DNA from: Candidatus Tanganyikabacteria bacterium
GTDB lineage: Bacteria; Cyanobacteriota; Sericytochromatia; S15B-MN24; VGJW01
DNA: 64,000 bases
Reading direction: 5' to 3'
Assembly (NCBI GenBank): GCA_016867265.1
Contig: VGJW01000005.1
Location: 79,424-143,423, forward strand
Made by a program: the position numbers and the translations under genes. This document shows positions 45,260-55,045 of the stretch, piece after piece. Position 1 is the stretch's first letter; each line of letters starts with the position of its first letter. The notes below the pieces were generated by a model, which was not told the origin of the DNA, did no database searches, and worked only from the letters and a program-made list of their open reading frames with translations.

Positions 45260-46645
45260 TTAACGAGGGGGAAAAGGAAAACCAGGGAGGCCGGGGAACT
45301 TGCCAGATGGGCCGAATGGCAGCCGCCGCTTGCCACCCATCCGCTTCTGCATGCCCGAAAACTGCTTCATCATCTGCCGCATCTGGGCAAATTCCTTGAG
45401 GAGGCGGTTGACTTCCTGAACGGACGTGCCCGAGCCACGCGCGATGCGAATCTTGCGCGACCCTTGGATTATATCAGGATTTCGCCGCTCGGAGGGAGTC
45501 ATCGAGCCCAGGATGACCTCGATGCGCCGCAATTGCTTCTCTCCCTGAGCCAATCCGTCGCTGCCGAGCGCCTGGCTCAGGCCGGGAATGGGCAGCATCT
45601 TCAGGATGCTCTCGAGGGAGCCGATGTTGCGCAGCTGGCGCAGTTGAGTGGCAAAGTCCTCGAGGTCGAATTCGGCCTTGCGGAACTTTTTCTCGAGGGC
45701 CTTGGCCTCTTCCTCGGTGACGTTCTCCTGCACCTTCTCGATGAGTGTCAGGACGTCACCCATGCCGAGAATGCGCGTCGCGACGCGGTCAGGGTGGAAG
45801 GGTTCGAGGGCGTCGACCTTCTCGCCCGTGCCCGCGAACTTGACGGGGCAACCCGTGATGACCTTGGCGGACAAGGCTGCACCGCCCCGGGTATCGCCGT
45901 CGAGCTTGGTCAGGATCAGCCCTGTCAGGCCCATGGCCGCGTGGAAGGCCTCGGCCGTGCGCACGGCGTCCTGCCCCATCATCGCGTCCACGACGAGCAG
46001 GGTCTCCTCGGGCTGCAAGGCGTCGCGGAAGGCCTGGGCCTCGGCCATCATCGCCTCGTCGATCGCGAGCCGGCCCGCGGTGTCGACGATCAGCAGGTCG
46101 TGGCCGTCCGCACGCGCCTGCTCGCGTGCCTTGAGCGCGATGGGGACGGGGTTGGTGGCTTCAAGGTCCAGGACGACGGGCACGCCGATCTGCTTGCCCA
46201 GGACCTCGAGCTGGCGGGCTGCCGCAGGACGGTAGGTATCGCACGCGGCCAGCAGGGGGCGGCGGCCCAGGCGCTTCAGGTGCAGCGCCAGCTTGGCCGA
46301 GGTGGTGGTCTTGCCCGAGCCCTGCAGGCCGACCATCAGGATGACGGTGGGCTTGCCACCCATCGCGAGCGGGGTCCGTTCGCCCCCGAGCAGCCGCAGC
46401 AACTCGTCATGGACGGCCTTGATGAAGTGCTGCGAGGGGTTCAGGCCCGGAGCAACCTCCTGACCGACGACCTGGTCCCGTACCCGCTGGACCAACTCCT
46501 TGACCACGGGCAAGGCGACGTCGGCCTCCAGCAGGGCCCGACGTACCTCGCGCAGGGCCTCGGAGACGTGCTCCTCCGTCAGGGTGCCTTTCCGGCCAAG
46601 GGACCGGAACAGGCTCTGCAATTTCTCGCTCAGGGCATCAAACAT
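45260..46645 (-). CDS. ffh: Signal recognition particle protein Ffh
   Basis: A 461-residue SRP54-family GTPase that targets nascent membrane proteins with 4.5S RNA and FtsY. N domain (residues 1-90), G domain with VGLQGSGKTTTSAKLA, VDTAGRLAIDEAM and TKLDGDTRGGAALS, and M domain (MTPSERRNPDIIQGSRKIRI, then a Met-rich segment). A GFPFPPR tail ends the protein. First gene of ffh-rpsP-khpA. Confidence 0.96.
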   Translation of the reverse strand: MFDALSEKLQSLFRSLGRKGTLTEEHVSEALREVRRALLEADVALPVVKELVQRVRDQVVGQEVAPGLNPSQHFIKAVHDELLRLLGGERTPLAMGGKPTVILMVGLQGSGKTTTSAKLALHLKRLGRRPLLAACDTYRPAAARQLEVLGKQIGVPVVLDLEATNPVPIALKAREQARADGHDLLIVDTAGRLAIDEAMMAEAQAFRDALQPEETLLVVDAMMGQDAVRTAEAFHAAMGLTGLILTKLDGDTRGGAALSAKVITGCPVKFAGTGEKVDALEPFHPDRVATRILGMGDVLTLIEKVQENVTEEEAKALEKKFRKAEFDLEDFATQLRQLRNIGSLESILKMLPIPGLSQALGSDGLAQGEKQLRRIEVILGSMTPSERRNPDIIQGSRKIRIARGSGTSVQEVNRLLKEFAQMRQMMKQFSGMQKRMGGKRRLPFGPSGKFPGLPGFPFPPR

Positions 46646-46701
46646 CGCGAATCACTCATGGTCCGGGCGCCGGACAGGGGCGTCAAGGGGGACGTGGCCG
46701 T

Positions 46702-47676
46702 TCAGTCCTCGTCCGCGGCCGGACGACTCTCCCGTTCCGTCAGGATCAAGATGGCCCGCAAGGTCGAGGCCGTGACCTCGAGGCTGCGCGCGCTGTGCTC
46801 GAGGAGGTCTTCCCAGCCTTCCGTCCGGGGGCCCGGACGCAGATCGCGGGCGTTGCCCCGCACGATGGCCTTGCGGTCGCGGAGGCGCTTGGGCGCCCAG
46901 TCCAGCACCTGGCCCCACAGTTCTTCGCCCCGGCCCGAGGCGTACAGGGCAAGAGCACGCGTTGCCGTCTCCACATCCTCGAATCTGAGGCGGGGGGCCG
47001 TGCGGACCGCCTTCAGGAGGGGGCCGCGATCCACCTTGAGCTCGGCTTGCATCTCGAGGCGCATGGCGCGCTCGTACGCCGAGATCATATTGTCTTGTAG
47101 GGTCGCGTAGCGCTGGCTGCGGAACTTGACCTCGGGCAGGAGCCGTAAGGGCATCGGGACGGTCCGAAGGGGTTCCCCCATCTCGGAGACGTAGGCCAGG
47201 CTTCGGGCGAGATGACGGAAGCCCCAATAGAGCTCTCCGCGGGCGAAGGCAGCCAAAGCCTCCTTGCGGTGGCGCGCCGCCTCGGCGGGAGCCCGGCCAA
47301 GCCGTATGACCCCTCCGGCCAGGTGCCGGTAACCGTGCTGCCAGCCGTCTGCTCCTCCGAACCACGCATCGAGGGGACCGCCGGCGGGCGGCTCGTCGCC
47401 GGGCCATTGCGGCTCCTCGATATAGGTGGCAAGGATCTCGCGCGCCGACGTCATGTCGCCGGGCAACCTGTCGATGAACAGGCGAGGCGGTTCCGGGTCG
47501 TCCATGGGGCGGGACGGGACCAGGATGCGGCTGTGCCGATCGAGCCACCGCACGTCCCGCAGGACGCCGCGCAGAATCAGATCGTCCCGCTCCCACGCGT
47601 GTGCCGGGTTGATGCCTGCGAGCATCAAGACGGCCACCATCGGTGACAGCATGGCAAGACGGACCGGAAGGTGCAT
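46702..47676 (-). CDS. Exported protein, possible phospholipase C-like fold
   Basis: A 324-residue protein with a Sec signal peptide (MLSPMVAVLMLAGINPAHAW). The mature start WERDD and the helix pattern ELYWGFRHLARSLAYVSEMG with EPLRT resemble zinc-dependent phospholipase C/S1-P1 nuclease proteins, which have Trp1 and several His ligands. Only some His residues (GWQHGYRHLAGG) fit, so this is a weak family hint and function is not assigned. The ATG at 47676 is set by the signal peptide. Divergent from the next lipoprotein with 40 nt between. Confidence 0.5.
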   Translation of the reverse strand: MHLPVRLAMLSPMVAVLMLAGINPAHAWERDDLILRGVLRDVRWLDRHSRILVPSRPMDDPEPPRLFIDRLPGDMTSAREILATYIEEPQWPGDEPPAGGPLDAWFGGADGWQHGYRHLAGGVIRLGRAPAEAARHRKEALAAFARGELYWGFRHLARSLAYVSEMGEPLRTVPMPLRLLPEVKFRSQRYATLQDNMISAYERAMRLEMQAELKVDRGPLLKAVRTAPRLRFEDVETATRALALYASGRGEELWGQVLDWAPKRLRDRKAIVRGNARDLRPGPRTEGWEDLLEHSARSLEVTASTLRAILILTERESRPAADED

Positions 47677-47716
47677 CAGTGGGGCAGGATAGCATGTGCG
47701 GGGTACAAAGCCCCTC

Positions 47717-48490
47717 GTGACGCGTCCTTGGCGATTTATGTTCGTGCTGGTGCCCTTGCTGGGGATGCCGGTGCTGGGTGGCTGCCCGCGCCTGGCCGCG
47801 GGCTTGGGGGCTGCGGCCACGCCGACGCCCGCGATCCGGGACAAAGTCGCCCAGCCACCCAATCGGGTGCCTGCGGACTCCAACATCGCCGGCGTCAACG
47901 GGACTTTCGGCATTCAGGGCCAGGTGCGACGGGGTGATCGGACCCTCCACCGCGACATCCGCGTCAGCCTGTTGCAGGGGGTCGGTCGCTACACCACCCC
48001 CTCCGATGATCTCGGCGGCTATCGCTTCGATGGCCTCAAGCTGGGCAGTTACCGCCTGCTCTTCGAGGCGGACGGCTACGAGTCCCGGGAAATACCCGTG
48101 CTGCTCGGCGAGGGCTCGGTCTCGCCCCCCGACCAGGTGCTGACCTCGCCCTTTGAGGCGGTCATCCTGCGCCCTGCGCTTGCCACCGTTTCCCTGCCTC
48201 CCCCGGACAACCTGCTACCCGTCGAGCCGACGACCGTGCGCTATACCGTCACGGTACGCAAACGCAACAAGGACATGGCGACGGCATCCGTGTCCGATTT
48301 CATCTGGACACCGGCCTATGTTCAGGCAGGCGTCTTCAGGGCGGATGTCGATGCCGCGACGGGTCCCGTCACCGTGGTGGCGACGATGATCCGGCGGCCC
48401 GAACTCAAGGGCGTCGCCGACCTCAACGTCATCGACCACCCGGGAGAGACCGAGCTGCAGATTCTTTCGCTGCCCGGAGGCCGGCGGTGA
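47717..48490 (+). CDS. Lipoprotein with carboxypeptidase-regulatory-like domain
   Basis: A 257-residue lipoprotein (lipobox VLGGC). A carboxypeptidase-regulatory-like (Ig-fold) domain is visible as FGIQGQVRRGDRTLHRDIRV and LGGYRFDGLKLGSYRLLFEA. The rest is beta-rich without a known family. GTG at 47717 is chosen, with GTG 47696 possible. The stop overlaps the next start by 4 nt. Confidence 0.65.
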   Translation: MTRPWRFMFVLVPLLGMPVLGGCPRLAAGLGAAATPTPAIRDKVAQPPNRVPADSNIAGVNGTFGIQGQVRRGDRTLHRDIRVSLLQGVGRYTTPSDDLGGYRFDGLKLGSYRLLFEADGYESREIPVLLGEGSVSPPDQVLTSPFEAVILRPALATVSLPPPDNLLPVEPTTVRYTVTVRKRNKDMATASVSDFIWTPAYVQAGVFRADVDAATGPVTVVATMIRRPELKGVADLNVIDHPGETELQILSLPGGRR

Positions 48491-50724
48491 TCGCGCGCCT
48501 GATGCGGCGATTCCTCGTGCTGGCCGCAGCCTTGGCCCCTTTGGCTTCGGTGCCCGCCTGCACGCGCGTTCCCGGGCCCTCGCCCGAGGCCACCGTCGCG
48601 GTGGCCGGTGCCGATCCTGCGCCGGCCATGCCCGCGCTTCCCGAGGTTGCCGTGGTCGCGGGAGACGCCGCCGGTGAGGGCGTGTTTCGTGTTTCGTGGC
48701 CGCGTCGTCTTGCGGCGATGCCGGCCCAGGTCGACCGGCTCGAGTTGCACTTCCGCGATGCGGCGGGCAAGACGCCGCGGGCGCCTGTCGTGCTGTTCCG
48801 GGGTCAGTCCGACCTTCGCCTCGTGGTGGTTCCGTCGGCACGGGACACCCTGTGCCGGGCCTATGGCTACGTGGGTACGCGCTTGGTTGCCGCCAGCGAG
48901 TGGCAGTTGCTGGATTGGCGCAGGAACGCGCGGGTCCGCCAGGTCCTCGAGCTCTACAAGGCCGCGGGGGAGAGCTCGGATGCCGTCACCTTCCTGATGC
49001 CCCGGATCGACAAGGTCAGGCCGTCACGAGGCTATCCGGGCGAGACCGAGGTGTCGCTCGAAGGCGTCCACTTCGGCCTGCCGGGGGGGAACGGTGGGCT
49101 CGAGGTCTTGCCGGTCGGCGGAGATGCCACGGTCGCCCTGGGCGTGACGCCCCTAGAGTGGCTGGACGAGCTCGACGGCACGTCGTCGTTGCGCTTCCGC
49201 CTGCCCGTCGACCTGCCGCGTGGTCGGCTGCGCCTGAGGGTTTCCGCGCGCGGCATGGTCCCCGAGATCGCCGCGGCCTTCCCTGAGCCCGGTGCCCCGG
49301 GAAACCCCTGGGCCGGTGCCATCCATGTCCTCGGTCCCCAGCGCGCTAGCAGGAACGTCGTGGGGCAGGACGTGCAGGAAGCCAGGCTGGCCCCCCTGGA
49401 GGACGGCTGGATGGTGGCCTACATCGATCGCAATGCCAGCGGCAACGACACCCTCTACGCCGCAAGGCTGGTCCTCGGGTTACCCGAGGCGCCGGACGGC
49501 CTGATGATGGATGGTCCGGTACCGCTCGCCACGGGGGCTTCGACGGGTCGCCTGGACCTTGCGGGCTTGCATGTGGCCGGTGGGACCGCCACCATCCTGT
49601 TGCGCAGCACGAGCGGGGTGATGGAGCCGGGCCTCGATCCCGCCAGCGCCTTGCGGATCGTGCGGTGCGCCGTGACCGCGGACCTGACGCTGCAGGGCGA
49701 GACCCTGGTCGGAGCTGCGCGCCTTGCCACGGGCACCATAGACCCCGTGCTCGTGGGCAGTCCGGACGGCCTCTTCCTGGTGGCTTGGCTGGACACGCGC
49801 GATACGGGCGCCAAGCGCCCCCATCCTCGCATCTACGGCCTGCCCTTCGGCAGTGCGGGGCAGCCGCTGGCGACCAAGCCCTTTCCCATCCAGGCCATCA
49901 ACGGTTCCGAGCAGGCGGCGTCCAACTGGCCCACCTTTTCGATGTCGGGGGCATGGGTCGGCCCCCATCTGCTCCTCGCCTGGTCCCAGCGCACGGACCT
50001 GCGGCCATCGGCCATGGTCCAACTGGTCGAACTGGACCGTAACGGCGCGCGCCTTCGACCATCGTCCTCGGTACCGCTCGAGCCCGTGACCTCTTTGCCG
50101 CTGGGGCGTGAGGCCCTGTCGACCGAGGAAATCTACGGCACGGCGAACGACCAGGTCATCGACAGCGTGCGCCTCTTGGCCTCGGCTGACGGCCGAAGCG
50201 TGCTCCTGCTCGCGGGCGTGCCCCTGATGGGGTCCAACAGTCGGGAGCTAGCCTTTCGTGAACTCAATCCCGACGGGTCGCCGCGGGACCTGCAGCGTCG
50301 GCGTCGTCTCTTCACCTCGGATGAACCGTCTGGCGGATCGTGTCTGGATGCCGACGTGCGTTTCCCTTGCGGGCCCGGCCGCCGTGAAGACCTGACGGGC
50401 ACGTGGAACGGACGTGAGTTCATGACGGCGTGGACTTTCGTGCAGGGTGCACTGCGGCAGGTCCGGGGCGCCCGACTCGATACGACGGGACGTCGGCCGG
50501 TCGAGGAGCCCGAGACCCGTTCGGTCGAGGAGCGGCTTGACCCGATGACCAACGGGACATTGGCCGAGCTCAATTGGGTGCCTCGGGGAGCAGATCCGCG
50601 GCGGGCCAGCCTCGACGCCGAGGACAGGCCCGAGGTGTCTTCCGTCGGGGCCGATACCTTGCTGGCCTGGCGGCACCCCTTCCCGGGTGGCCGTCGAGGT
50701 CTTTCGTTCAGGGTCTGGCGGTAG
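48487..50724 (+). CDS. Large lipoprotein with IPT/TIG-like domain
   Basis: A 745-residue lipoprotein (lipobox SVPAC). Residues about 175-260 match an IPT/TIG domain (KVRPSRGYPGETEVSLEGVH), followed by a long beta-propeller-like region with repeated DG/WLDTR/ASGNDT-type blades. No catalytic motif is seen. Co-translated with the previous lipoprotein (GTGA overlap); they probably act together at the cell surface. Confidence 0.65.
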   Translation: MIARLMRRFLVLAAALAPLASVPACTRVPGPSPEATVAVAGADPAPAMPALPEVAVVAGDAAGEGVFRVSWPRRLAAMPAQVDRLELHFRDAAGKTPRAPVVLFRGQSDLRLVVVPSARDTLCRAYGYVGTRLVAASEWQLLDWRRNARVRQVLELYKAAGESSDAVTFLMPRIDKVRPSRGYPGETEVSLEGVHFGLPGGNGGLEVLPVGGDATVALGVTPLEWLDELDGTSSLRFRLPVDLPRGRLRLRVSARGMVPEIAAAFPEPGAPGNPWAGAIHVLGPQRASRNVVGQDVQEARLAPLEDGWMVAYIDRNASGNDTLYAARLVLGLPEAPDGLMMDGPVPLATGASTGRLDLAGLHVAGGTATILLRSTSGVMEPGLDPASALRIVRCAVTADLTLQGETLVGAARLATGTIDPVLVGSPDGLFLVAWLDTRDTGAKRPHPRIYGLPFGSAGQPLATKPFPIQAINGSEQAASNWPTFSMSGAWVGPHLLLAWSQRTDLRPSAMVQLVELDRNGARLRPSSSVPLEPVTSLPLGREALSTEEIYGTANDQVIDSVRLLASADGRSVLLLAGVPLMGSNSRELAFRELNPDGSPRDLQRRRRLFTSDEPSGGSCLDADVRFPCGPGRREDLTGTWNGREFMTAWTFVQGALRQVRGARLDTTGRRPVEEPETRSVEERLDPMTNGTLAELNWVPRGADPRRASLDAEDRPEVSSVGADTLLAWRHPFPGGRRGLSFRVWR

Positions 50725-50734
50725 CTGAGCCACC

Positions 50735-51682
50735 ATGGAAGTCAACGGAACGAAGCAGCGGCGACTGCCGCTCTCCCCCCCGCCCTTGCCGCCCGTGGCC
50801 GAAGACCGGTCGCGGCGCCGGGACCGGCGCTCGCGCCCGGACGAAGCCGCCCTGCGCCACGCCTTGGGTGTGACGCAGGCCGCGTTGCGGCAGGGGGTGG
50901 CCGAGGGTTTGGACGCCGTCCAGTTGACACGTTTGGCCCACGAGACGGCGTGGCGTGAGGTGACGGCCATTGCCGGTCATGCCTCCCCTGCCTCCAGGGC
51001 CGATGCGGCGATGGCCGTCGCCAGCATGGCGATCCTGCGGCCCGTGGATATCGCCAAGCTCGCCGAGGTGGACGGTGGCGGTACACGGATGCTCGTCGAG
51101 ATGGGGCGCCTCGGCAAGATCGAAGACCCTCGCCATCCCCGACTGGCCGTCGACGCGACGCGCTCGGCGGGCACGCTGGACCCGCTCTACGCCGATGGCT
51201 CGCCCCACCAGGCGTACCACATGGGTTTCTTCGTCGCGGCCGGCTATGTCTCGGCGGGGCACCCCGTGCATACGGCCAAGGCCCTCGTGGCTGCCTTCGT
51301 GCATGAGACCCTGCTTGACGATGGTGTTCGCCGTCACGTGGCGGCCGGTGCCACCGCCGGCGCTTCCCGTGAGGATTGGCTCGCATCGGCCTTCGGCCTG
51401 CTGGCTGGCCAGCGCCTGAAGACGCTGGGTGATGATGGCAGGGGCCGGCAGATGGCCACGGTCTTGGCCGGGTCGATGTCCCGTGTGCCGTCGTTGCTGC
51501 CGCGTCGCCTTCCTGAGGCCGATCACGACGAGGCACTGGCCGAGGTCCGTGCGCTGCGTCAGCAGCGGGATCAGTGGTTGCCGCTGCTCGATCATCCCGT
51601 CGTCCGGGAGCTGATGGGGCCTGAGAGCGCAACGATGGCGCAGGTGGTGCGCCTTCTGGGACTCAGTCCGAAACGACCTTGA
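50735..51682 (+). CDS. Hypothetical protein, family unrecognised
   Basis: A 315-residue protein with no signal peptide and a Pro/Arg-rich N-terminus (LSPPPLPPVAEDRSRRRDRR). The body is helical and Ala-rich, with a GSPHQAYHMGFFVAAGYVSA segment. I do not recognise a family. It starts 10 nt after the large lipoprotein, so it may be cotranscribed, and overlaps the convergent glycosyltransferase by 20 nt. Confidence 0.6.
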   Translation: MEVNGTKQRRLPLSPPPLPPVAEDRSRRRDRRSRPDEAALRHALGVTQAALRQGVAEGLDAVQLTRLAHETAWREVTAIAGHASPASRADAAMAVASMAILRPVDIAKLAEVDGGGTRMLVEMGRLGKIEDPRHPRLAVDATRSAGTLDPLYADGSPHQAYHMGFFVAAGYVSAGHPVHTAKALVAAFVHETLLDDGVRRHVAAGATAGASREDWLASAFGLLAGQRLKTLGDDGRGRQMATVLAGSMSRVPSLLPRRLPEADHDEALAEVRALRQQRDQWLPLLDHPVVRELMGPESATMAQVVRLLGLSPKRP

Positions 51683-52949
51683 TCAGGCCCTTGGCGGGCC
51701 AGCCGGCCCAACGGGGCACGGGGGGCGGCCAAGCGCCCCGCTTGTGCGCCGCTTGCCAAGGTTTGGCGACATAGGTACGCAAAGGCTGACTGACCACCGA
51801 CCAGCGATGGCGCGTTGCTGCGGCAGTCACCCGGCCTGCCATGGATTGCCTCGCCGAGGCGTCACGTACAAGGCCCTCGAAGGCTCGTGCCCACGCCGCG
51901 GGGTCCGCCTCGGGCATGACCCAGCCCAGTTCCTCTCGCGCCACCTGGTCGGCAAAGCCGTCGCCGACGGTGGTCAGGATGGGTCGTCCGGCCCAGAGAA
52001 AGTCGAGCAGGCGGGTCCGGTACGAGAACCGCGTCTCCAGATTGAGCCTGTGCGCCGAGATGCCGGCGTCTGCCTCGAGCAACCACCGTCCCCTGTCCGC
52101 ATAGGGGACCCAGTCCTCGACGAGAATCACCTGGTTGCCCAGGGTGCCCAAGCGCGTGGCTTCGGCGCGGAGTTCTTCGAGACGCCTGTGTCTGGGGCTG
52201 CCGGTCTGGGGCGGCTTGCCCGCAAGGTAGACCAGCTTGAGCCGGGGATGATCCTGCGCCAGGGCCGCTGCGCCCCGCAAGGGTGTCAGCGGGTCGAACC
52301 AGTCCCAGAGTCCGCCGTACCACAGGGCGACGACGGAGTCCGGGTCGACGCCGGGCAGGCGTCCCCGCAAGACGGGCTCCTCGGAGACGGGCGGCACCTC
52401 GGGAATCCCGAACGGTACCTCAAGGAAAAATCGGTCGAGTCCGGGATCGGCCACGTGGCGCTCGGGTGTCAGCAGGCCAAGGGCACAGGCTCTCCCGGTC
52501 CAGTAGTCGCGCTGCCGATCACTGGCCACGAGGCAGGTGTCTGCCCGCGCCATCTGCCAGCCCAGCCAGCGGCGTTGTTCATGCAGCCGCCAGCGCCGCA
52601 TCGGCGCCGATTCCGCGCTGGCGAGGACCTCGAGCAGCATGGGGTCGTAGAGGTCCAACACCAGGTGGCGGGCCTGCGCGACCATTCGGGGATGATGCGC
52701 GGCAACGAAACCGCCCACGACGACGATGTCGGCCTCGGCGGCGAGCCTTGCGAGGGTTCCGGGCCGGCAGCCCGTCTGCAGCGCGACGGCTGCAGGCAGG
52801 TCGGGGGGCGGCGTTCCGGGCAGCGTGCCGGCGAGGACGACGGTATGGCCGTCGTCGGCAAGGACGCGGGCCAGTTCCGTGGCACGGATCGCCGGACCTG
52901 TCATCCGCGGGCCCAGCACGCCGTCCGTGGCGACGAGGATGCGCGTCAT
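51663..52949 (-). CDS. Glycosyltransferase (GT4-like)
   Basis: A 428-residue glycosyltransferase-B protein. The N-domain has RMTGPAIRATELARVL and VVVGGFVAAHHPRM; the C-domain has VALWYGGLWDWFDPLTPLRG, GISAHRLNLETRFSYRTRL and LDFLWAGRPILTTVGDGF, the donor-binding region. It is a paralogue of the enzyme at 59483. Its start overlaps the DUF2304 gene by 4 nt, so it is part of the minus-strand glycan operon. The sugar is unknown. Confidence 0.85.
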   Translation of the reverse strand: MTRILVATDGVLGPRMTGPAIRATELARVLADDGHTVVLAGTLPGTPPPDLPAAVALQTGCRPGTLARLAAEADIVVVGGFVAAHHPRMVAQARHLVLDLYDPMLLEVLASAESAPMRRWRLHEQRRWLGWQMARADTCLVASDRQRDYWTGRACALGLLTPERHVADPGLDRFFLEVPFGIPEVPPVSEEPVLRGRLPGVDPDSVVALWYGGLWDWFDPLTPLRGAAALAQDHPRLKLVYLAGKPPQTGSPRHRRLEELRAEATRLGTLGNQVILVEDWVPYADRGRWLLEADAGISAHRLNLETRFSYRTRLLDFLWAGRPILTTVGDGFADQVAREELGWVMPEADPAAWARAFEGLVRDASARQSMAGRVTAAATRHRWSVVSQPLRTYVAKPWQAAHKRGAWPPPVPRWAGWPAKGLIKVVSD

Positions 52950-53341
52950 GCGTGCTCTGCGGGCTCGGTCGGCCGAGTGGCCCGCAGGTTTTCCAGCTCG
53001 TGGCGAAGCAGGGCCAATTCCTGGACGAGCGTGCGCTGTCGGTCTTCGAGTCGGGTGAGGACGATGGCGTGGTGGAGCAGCATCGCGTACGCGCCGCTCG
53101 CCATGATCAAGAGCAGTGCGGCTGGCGGATAGGCGATGCCTACCGCGAAGGCCAACTGCTCGAGCAAGGGGCGCCAGGTCGCGAGGACGAGAAACACCAG
53201 CGCGATGGCCAGCGCCAGCAAGGCGACCTCCTCGCGCAGGCGACGACGCACCAGCAGGCGGCCCACGAGCACCAGGGCCGCCAGGCTGCCCACGATGGCC
53301 AGGATTTGGATGCGTCCCGTATCGACTCCGGTGGCACCCAT
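52946..53341 (-). CDS. DUF2304 membrane protein
   Basis: A 131-residue protein with three hydrophobic segments (LAIVGSLAALVLVG, ALLALAIALVFLVLA, AALLLIMASGAYAML) and a C-terminal coiled-coil (DRQRTLVQELALLRHELENL). This matches DUF2304 proteins, found next to GT2 dolichyl-phosphate-mannose-synthase-like genes, possibly as a membrane partner. It overlaps both neighbours by 1-4 nt. Confidence 0.8.
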   Translation of the reverse strand: MGATGVDTGRIQILAIVGSLAALVLVGRLLVRRRLREEVALLALAIALVFLVLATWRPLLEQLAFAVGIAYPPAALLLIMASGAYAMLLHHAIVLTRLEDRQRTLVQELALLRHELENLRATRPTEPAEHA

Positions 53342-54111
53342 CAGCGGGGACTCCTCGGGCGAAAGGCGTGAAGACCGATTGCCAGCAGGACCTTGGCCAT
53401 GTAGTACGCGGACTTCCAGCCGTGGATCGACGACTGTCCGGCGTGGCGCTCGGTCATCACGACCCCGGTCTCGTGCAGGCGGAATCCCGCGCGGGCGAGC
53501 ATGACGACGGCTTCCGGCTCGGGGTAGTCGGGCGGGTAGTGCTGGGCCAGGAAGGCCAGCGCACGGCTGTTGTAGGCACGGAAACCCGACGTGCTGTCGG
53601 CGATGTCGATGCCGCCAACGAGCCGGTTGGCCAAGCGCAGGAGGCCGATGCCCAGGCGACGAATGGTTGTCGAACGAAAGGACGAGACCCCCCGGAAGCG
53701 CGAGCCTACGACCACGTCGGCCTCGGACGCTGCCATCGCGCCGAGGAGCAGGCGAATCTGGTCCGCGGGATGCTGGCCATCGCCGTCGACCTGGATCGTG
53801 ACCTCGGCACCGCAGGAAAGGGCATGCCGAAAGCCGGTCTGGACCGCCCCCCCGATCCCCAGGTTGACGGGCAGGTCCAGGACGGTGGCCCGTCCCGTCC
53901 CGCGCGCCACGCGGCTCGTCTCGTCGGGCGAGCCGTCATTGACGACGATGATGCGTGCCTTCGGGAAGGCTCCGGCAAGGCTGCCGATGACGCCGGCGAT
54001 GCTGGCTTCCTCGCGAAAGGCCGGCACGACGAAAGCGACGCCGGCCCCCTCGGGCCAGGCATCGTGGTCCGGCGCCAGCCGGGGTACCTGCATCTCCATG
54101 ACAGGGTCCAT
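53341..54111 (-). CDS. GT2 glycosyltransferase, polyprenyl-phosphate type
   Basis: A 256-residue GT2 enzyme like dolichyl-phosphate mannose synthase. Visible: AFVVPAFREEASIAGVIGSL, IIVVNDGSPDETSRVA, LGIGGAVQTGFRHAL, the DxD-type metal site IQVDGDGQHPADQI and DVVVGSRF. It likely charges a polyprenyl-phosphate carrier with a sugar for the neighbouring membrane glycosyltransferases. Confidence 0.9.
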   Translation of the reverse strand: MDPVMEMQVPRLAPDHDAWPEGAGVAFVVPAFREEASIAGVIGSLAGAFPKARIIVVNDGSPDETSRVARGTGRATVLDLPVNLGIGGAVQTGFRHALSCGAEVTIQVDGDGQHPADQIRLLLGAMAASEADVVVGSRFRGVSSFRSTTIRRLGIGLLRLANRLVGGIDIADSTSGFRAYNSRALAFLAQHYPPDYPEPEAVVMLARAGFRLHETGVVMTERHAGQSSIHGWKSAYYMAKVLLAIGLHAFRPRSPR

Positions 54112-54112
54112 G

Positions 54113-55039
54113 CTAGGCCATGCCTGCGCGGGATGGTGTCAGCGCTTCGCCAAGGAGTACCAGGCCGCCGGCCAACCCGGCCACCACCAGCAGGCCGAGG
54201 CTGAGCACGCCTAGCGCCAGGGCTACCGGCTCGGGAACTCCTACGGGCGAAAGCCACAGCATCAGCAGGCCCTCCCGCACGCCCAGGCCGTTGATGGAGA
54301 CCGGCAAGCTCGCAAGCAGGCTCATGGCCGGGATGACGGCCAGCATCCAACTGCGCGGCACACCCGGCCACAAGGCATCGAGCAGCCAGGCGTGGACGAT
54401 GGCATTGGCGAACTGGATCAGGACCGACAGGCCCCAGAGGGCCAGCGTGCCTGCTGTTTGTGAGGCCGTTGGCGGGGCGGTACGCCGAAGCCACGCCTGC
54501 AGCCACGGCCAGGCAAACGGCAGGCTGCCCAGGACCAGCAGCACGGCCAGCGTCTGCGGAGACACGCGCTGTTGCAGGGCAGGGGTCGCCGCGATACCGA
54601 TGGCCGCCGCGACGAGCAGGGCGTGCAGGGCGAGGAAGCGATCGGCCACCACGCCCCGCGCCGCGCGCAGGAGGCCGCGCGACTCGGTGCGCCGCCGAAG
54701 GGCCCGGGCGATGTCGCCGCCGAAACCGCTGGGCAGGAACAGGTTGACGCTCATACCCACCAGATGGCTGCGGGCCAGATCGCGCATCGTGACGGCACTG
54801 TCCCCGGCAAGGCGTTCGACCCCCCACCAGCGAACGATGCTTGCCGCCTGGATCAAGGCCCAGCCCAACAGGGCGGCACCCAGGGGGGTCGGCCGGGCCA
54901 ACCCCAGGATGCGCCACGTTTCCTGCACGTCCACGCGTTGCAGGAGCAGCATGAGCACGACGGCCGTTCCAATCCACGGCAGGGCGCGGGCCACGGCACG
55001 GGCCCTGCCGGGTCGGTCTTCCTCCTGTGGCGACAACAT
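54113..55039 (-). CDS. Flippase-like integral membrane protein (LPG synthase TM family)
   Basis: A 308-residue protein with about eight membrane segments, of the UPF0104/lysylphosphatidylglycerol-synthase-TM (AglD-like) family. The signature VNLFLPSGFGGDIARALRRR and QAASIVRWWGVERL near the N-terminus are typical. Members are thought to move lipids or modify glycans. Tight spacing to both flanking glycosyltransferases. Confidence 0.85.
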   Translation of the reverse strand: MLSPQEEDRPGRARAVARALPWIGTAVVLMLLLQRVDVQETWRILGLARPTPLGAALLGWALIQAASIVRWWGVERLAGDSAVTMRDLARSHLVGMSVNLFLPSGFGGDIARALRRRTESRGLLRAARGVVADRFLALHALLVAAAIGIAATPALQQRVSPQTLAVLLVLGSLPFAWPWLQAWLRRTAPPTASQTAGTLALWGLSVLIQFANAIVHAWLLDALWPGVPRSWMLAVIPAMSLLASLPVSINGLGVREGLLMLWLSPVGVPEPVALALGVLSLGLLVVAGLAGGLVLLGEALTPSRAGMA

Positions 55040-55045
55040 CGGGCT

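Noticed and set aside
45464..47110. 548-residue plus-strand frame opposite ffh and the next gene
   Set aside because: Spans two minus-strand genes; ffh is certain.
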